Source of the DNA: Bacteroidales bacterium UBA6340
GTDB taxonomy: Bacteria > Bacteroidota > Bacteroidia > Bacteroidales > Paludibacteraceae
DNA length: 17,436 nt
Reading direction: 5' to 3'
Assembly (NCBI GenBank): GCA_002440265.1
Contig: DJSG01000050.1
Location: forward strand, 1-17,436
The translations under genes and the position numbers were made by a program. This document shows, one piece after another, positions 14,487-17,436 of this stretch. The notes beneath the pieces are model-generated. The model was not told where the DNA came from. It saw nothing but the letters and a program-made list of their open reading frames with translations, and made no database searches. Each line of letters begins with the position of its first letter. Position 1 is the stretch's first letter.

Positions 14487-15028
14487 TGTGCGGCAGCATG
14501 TTTTCGGGCAAGACCGAAGAACTAATCCGCCGTATGAAACGTGCCCAATTCGCACGCCTCAATGTGGAGATTTTCAAGCCTGCCATCGATGTGCGCTACA
14601 GTGAGGAAGACGTGGTGAGCCACGACCACAACTCTATCCCGTCCACGCCGGTGGACTCTTCGCAGAATATCCTGCTGCTTGCCAATGATGTGGACGTGGT
14701 GGGCATCGACGAAGCGCAGTTCTTCGACATGGGTATTGTGGACGTGTGCAACGAGTTGGCACGCCGTGGCATACGGGTTATCTGTGCGGGACTGGATATG
14801 GACTTCAAGGGAGTGCCGTTTGGTCCGATGCCCGCATTGATGGCTATTGCCGACGAGGTCTATAAGACCCATGCCATCTGCGTGCGTTGCGGCGACCTCG
14901 CGTATGTGAGTCACCGCACGGTGAATAGCGACAAGCGCGTATTACTCGGAGAGACAGACAGTTACGAGCCTCTCTGCCGCGCATGCTACGAGAAAGCCAT
15001 TGCCGCCGAACAGGAACAGCAGCCCTAA
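14429..15028 (+). CDS. tdk: Thymidine kinase (type II, zinc-binding)
   Basis: The enzyme phosphorylates thymidine (and deoxyuridine) with ATP in nucleotide salvage. The 199-residue length is usual for the family. The P-loop is GSMFSGKTE (22-30). The DEAQFF motif (94-99) carries the catalytic E95. GLDMDFKGVPFGPMP (121-135) is family-conserved. Four zinc cysteines are present as CVRC (151, 154) and CRAC (183, 186), flanking the substrate lasso. The start at 14429 is supported because Bacteroidales homologues have a similar 12-16 residue lead before RRGxIEVxCGSMFSGKTEELIRRMKRA. It overlaps the end of recJ by 58 bases in a different frame, so the two are very likely on one message. It is followed by priA within 24 bases. 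Confidence 0.96.
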   Translation: MFNERDTQGPRLRRGSIEVVCGSMFSGKTEELIRRMKRAQFARLNVEIFKPAIDVRYSEEDVVSHDHNSIPSTPVDSSQNILLLANDVDVVGIDEAQFFDMGIVDVCNELARRGIRVICAGLDMDFKGVPFGPMPALMAIADEVYKTHAICVRCGDLAYVSHRTVNSDKRVLLGETDSYEPLCRACYEKAIAAEQEQQP

Positions 15029-15052
15029 CCCATCACATACATAGACATCATA

Positions 15053-17272
15053 TTGCCGTTGGCTATCGCCGACACCTATATATATAGTGTCCCCGACAGC
15101 CTGCAGTGCCCGCCCGTTGGAGTGCGGGTGCTGGTGCCTTTGGGCAAGAAGAGCATCACGGGTGTGGTGTATCGCCCGCATATCGGCGCAGCACCTCAGG
15201 GCGTGAAAGTGCGTGATATACTGCAGGTTCTGGACGAGCACCCTGTGGTGACGGCACAGCAGATTGCCCTATGGGAGTGGATTGCGCAATACTATCTGTG
15301 CACCCTCGGCGAGGTGCTGGCTGCGGCATTGCCGGCGGGCATTATCGATGACGACTACTCGGCTGCCACGGCGCACTATATGGTGCTGGCATCTCAGTAT
15401 GCCGGCAACGACCGCCTGCAAGAGGTGCTGAACAAACTGCACAAGGCACCCAAACAAGAACACCTGCTGCTCACCTTCCTTAGCCTGAGTGCTGATAATC
15501 AGGATACTTATAAGCCCGTAGAGCGTCGCCTGCTGCTGGAGACCAGTGGCGAGAGCGGTGCCGTGCTGCGGGCGTTGGTGGACAAACACATTCTCCTCGA
15601 CCAAGAGCATACCGTCTCACGCCTGCGCCAATACACGGGCAACATCACCCCGCCGCATACACTTGATGCCCGGCAGCAAGATGCATTGGAGGCTGTCCTG
15701 TTCACATGGCAGAACCACGATGTGACACTCCTGCACGGCGTAACCTCCAGCGGCAAGACAGAGGTGTATATCCATCTGATTACCAATGCTCTGCAAGAAG
15801 GGCACAATGTCCTCTATCTGGTACCCGAGATAGCCCTCACCACCCAACTCACCGACCGTCTGCGTGCCGTGTTCGGGCAGCAACTGGTGGTCTATCATTC
15901 GCGTTTCACCAACGCCGAGCGGGTGGAGATATACTATCAGGTGGCTCATAGCCAAACGCCACTCGTCATCATCGGTGCACGTTCCGCTATCTTCCTGCCT
16001 TTTAGCAATTTAGGCATTGTCATAGTGGACGAAGAGCACGAATCTTCCTACAAACAGCAAGACCCCGCACCCCGCTATCATGCCCGTTCCACAGCCATCA
16101 TCATGGCGCGGCTATTCGCAGCCAAAGTCCTTTTAGGCACTGCCACACCGTCTATCGAGACCTACCACAACGCTCTGGCAGGCAAATACGGACTCGTGCG
16201 GATGCAGGAGCGATACCAAGGGTTGCAACTGCCACGCATCACGATGATTGACCTCCAACGCCAGTACCACCGCAAGGAGATGTACGGGCATTTCTCCGAC
16301 CCGCTGGTTCTCCGTATGCGCGAAGAGATTGCCCGTGGCAAACAAATCATCCTGTTTCAGAACCGCCGCGGCTATGCGCCATTCCTGCAATGCCCCGAGT
16401 GCGGCGAGGTGCCCCGTTGCGTGAACTGCGATGTCAGCATGACCTACCACAAGCAGTCGCGCACCCTCGTCTGCCACAGTTGCGGCTATACCATTCCCGC
16501 GCCCACGCTATGCCCCAACTGCCACACACCGTACCGCGAGCATGGCTTCGGCACCGAGCGTCTGGAGGAAGAGTTACTGCTGTATTTCCCCACCGCGCGA
16601 GTTGCCCGCATGGACCTCGACACCACGCGCCGCAAAGACGGCTACCAGCATATCATCGACGACTTCGCAGCCCATCGGGTCGATATACTGATTGGTACTC
16701 AGATGGTTACGAAAGGGCTGCACTTCAATGACGTCAGCCTTGTGGCGGTCCTTCAAGCCGATACCCTGCTCAACCAACCCGACTTCCGCAGTTACGAGCG
16801 TGCCTTCCAGATGTTGGAGCAGGTCAGCGGGCGAGCAGGACGCACAGGCACTCAAGGCGAGGTGATGATACAGACCTTCGACCCCAAGAACTTCGTCTAT
16901 ACGCTCCTCCGCAACCACGATTACGAGGGGCTTTACCGCCAACAGATACAAGAGCGCGAGCAGTTTCATTATCCGCCGTTCTACAGGCTGATTATCCTCA
17001 CGCTCAAGCACCACGACTACACACGGTTGGATGCCGCATCGCGTCTGCTGCAATCGCGGCTGAGCGGCACTTTCGGCAAACGTTGCACGGGCATCATCGT
17101 GCCTTCGGTGGCGCGTGTGCAGAACTACCACGTGCGGCAGATACGCCTGTCCATCGAGGTAACGTCCAATATCACCCTTGCCAAACGCCTCCTGATGGAG
17201 CATATCCGCTTTGTGCAATCACAACCCGACGGGCGCGGCACTGTCATCCTCCCCGATGTGGACCCGCAGTAA
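15053..17272 (+). CDS. priA: Primosomal replication restart helicase PriA
   Basis: PriA recognises stalled or repaired forks and reloads the replicative helicase. Numbered from TTG 15053, the protein is 739 residues. The N-terminal DNA-binding domain spans about 1-100. The helicase core has GVTSSGKTE (229-237, Walker A), DEEH (326-329), GTATPS (362-367), GTQM (548-551) and VSGRAGR (591-597). Eight zinc cysteines lie between the helicase halves (447, 450, 456, 459, 474, 477, 487, 490). Family homology (YxDVILPLPLxxTFTYS type) continues upstream of 15053 in frame as YIDIILPL, back to the tdk stop, without any ATG or GTG. The true start is therefore uncertain: TTG 15053, or a rare ATA/ATC codon at 15032-15050. 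It is the last gene of the operon, starting within 25 bases of the tdk stop. Confidence 0.94.
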   Translation: MPLAIADTYIYSVPDSLQCPPVGVRVLVPLGKKSITGVVYRPHIGAAPQGVKVRDILQVLDEHPVVTAQQIALWEWIAQYYLCTLGEVLAAALPAGIIDDDYSAATAHYMVLASQYAGNDRLQEVLNKLHKAPKQEHLLLTFLSLSADNQDTYKPVERRLLLETSGESGAVLRALVDKHILLDQEHTVSRLRQYTGNITPPHTLDARQQDALEAVLFTWQNHDVTLLHGVTSSGKTEVYIHLITNALQEGHNVLYLVPEIALTTQLTDRLRAVFGQQLVVYHSRFTNAERVEIYYQVAHSQTPLVIIGARSAIFLPFSNLGIVIVDEEHESSYKQQDPAPRYHARSTAIIMARLFAAKVLLGTATPSIETYHNALAGKYGLVRMQERYQGLQLPRITMIDLQRQYHRKEMYGHFSDPLVLRMREEIARGKQIILFQNRRGYAPFLQCPECGEVPRCVNCDVSMTYHKQSRTLVCHSCGYTIPAPTLCPNCHTPYREHGFGTERLEEELLLYFPTARVARMDLDTTRRKDGYQHIIDDFAAHRVDILIGTQMVTKGLHFNDVSLVAVLQADTLLNQPDFRSYERAFQMLEQVSGRAGRTGTQGEVMIQTFDPKNFVYTLLRNHDYEGLYRQQIQEREQFHYPPFYRLIILTLKHHDYTRLDAASRLLQSRLSGTFGKRCTGIIVPSVARVQNYHVRQIRLSIEVTSNITLAKRLLMEHIRFVQSQPDGRGTVILPDVDPQ

Positions 17273-17342
17273 CCCCTCCCTGCACCATTCATTACACTCG
17301 CATCGAAATCGTGCATTACTTTTTCGGAGGAACTTCTGGGGA

Positions 17343-17362
17343 ACTACGCGGCTCGCATCGTC
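17343..17362 (-). repeat. Copy 3 of the dispersed 20-base imperfect palindrome
   Basis: Read on the minus strand this is GACGATGCGAGCCGCGTAGT. It differs at two positions from the copy at 3989-4008 and at three from the copy at 638-657. Like the others it lies a short way downstream of a gene. Confidence 0.6.
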
Positions 17363-17390
17363 AAAAAGCGTATTAACCATTACCTATTAC

Positions 17391-17425
17391 TACACTTAAC
17401 TCGAGTAAAACTCGAGTTAAGTGTA
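17391..17425. repeat. Perfect 16-base-pair inverted repeat
   Basis: TACACTTAACTCGAGT (17391-17406) and ACTCGAGTTAAGTGTA (17410-17425) pair perfectly around a 3-base AAA loop. There is no T tract after either arm. It could be a factor-independent stop of an unusual type, a protein-binding palindrome, or the start of an element that lies mostly outside the window. Confidence 0.7.
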
Positions 17426-17436
17426 TGACATTAGTA

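Larger units (their letters stand above)
17273..17436. other. Intergenic region after priA (to window end)
   Basis: No gene is seen. It holds copy 3 of the dispersed palindrome and a perfect 16-base-pair hairpin, both listed separately. No classic T-tailed terminator is evident. Confidence 0.5.

Overview
The window looks like a chromosomal segment from a member of the order Bacteroidales (phylum Bacteroidota). Five signs support this. Promoters match the Bacteroidota sigma consensus (TTTG about 20 bases before TAnnTTTG). Gene starts are A-rich and mostly lack Shine-Dalgarno sequences. Secreted proteins have signal peptides ending A-x-A followed by Gln. One protein ends in a type A type IX secretion (T9SS) sorting domain. 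The housekeeping proteins read like Bacteroidales homologues. I cannot name the genus.

Layout. Positions 1-579 are the 3' end of a ribosomal RNA operon (23S tail, spacer, 5S) closed by a strong hairpin. Positions 817-3967 hold a co-directional run of secreted-protein genes. These are a small exported protein, a paralogue cut off early, an intact paralogue, and a third paralogue broken by one in-frame TAA. All three paralogues share one plan: signal peptide, short N-terminal module, DTV-rich linker, then a domain ending in YWS...VRLV. Positions 4246-6609 on the minus strand encode DNA polymerase I. Positions 6791-9810 hold a long leader, a small T9SS-tail protein, a cluster of GC-rich palindromic repeats, and a 608-residue protein with two copies of the same YWS...VRLV domain. 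A 600-base AT-rich repeat region follows. Positions 10370-17272 form a probable operon: nfeD-like, floA, a nitrilase-family amidase, recJ, tdk and priA.

How the genes relate. nfeD and floA form the usual membrane-microdomain (flotillin) pair. recJ, priA and, in trans, polA serve replication and repair, and tdk serves nucleotide salvage. The secreted genes are probably surface or periplasmic accessory proteins that spread by local duplication and are decaying.

Most notable points. (1) PolA is only 787 residues. Its 3'-5' proofreading domain is reduced to a Pro/Ser/Gly/Glu-rich linker encoded by copies of the same palindromic repeat that lies between genes at 7724-7882. (2) One secreted paralogue carries a clean CAA-to-TAA type nonsense codon. 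(3) The NfeD-like protein lacks its C-terminal OB-fold. (4) PriA homology extends upstream of its first usable conventional start codon. (5) A 20-base imperfect palindrome recurs in three separate intergenic regions. I found no mobile-element gene, CRISPR array, tRNA or obvious new defence system.
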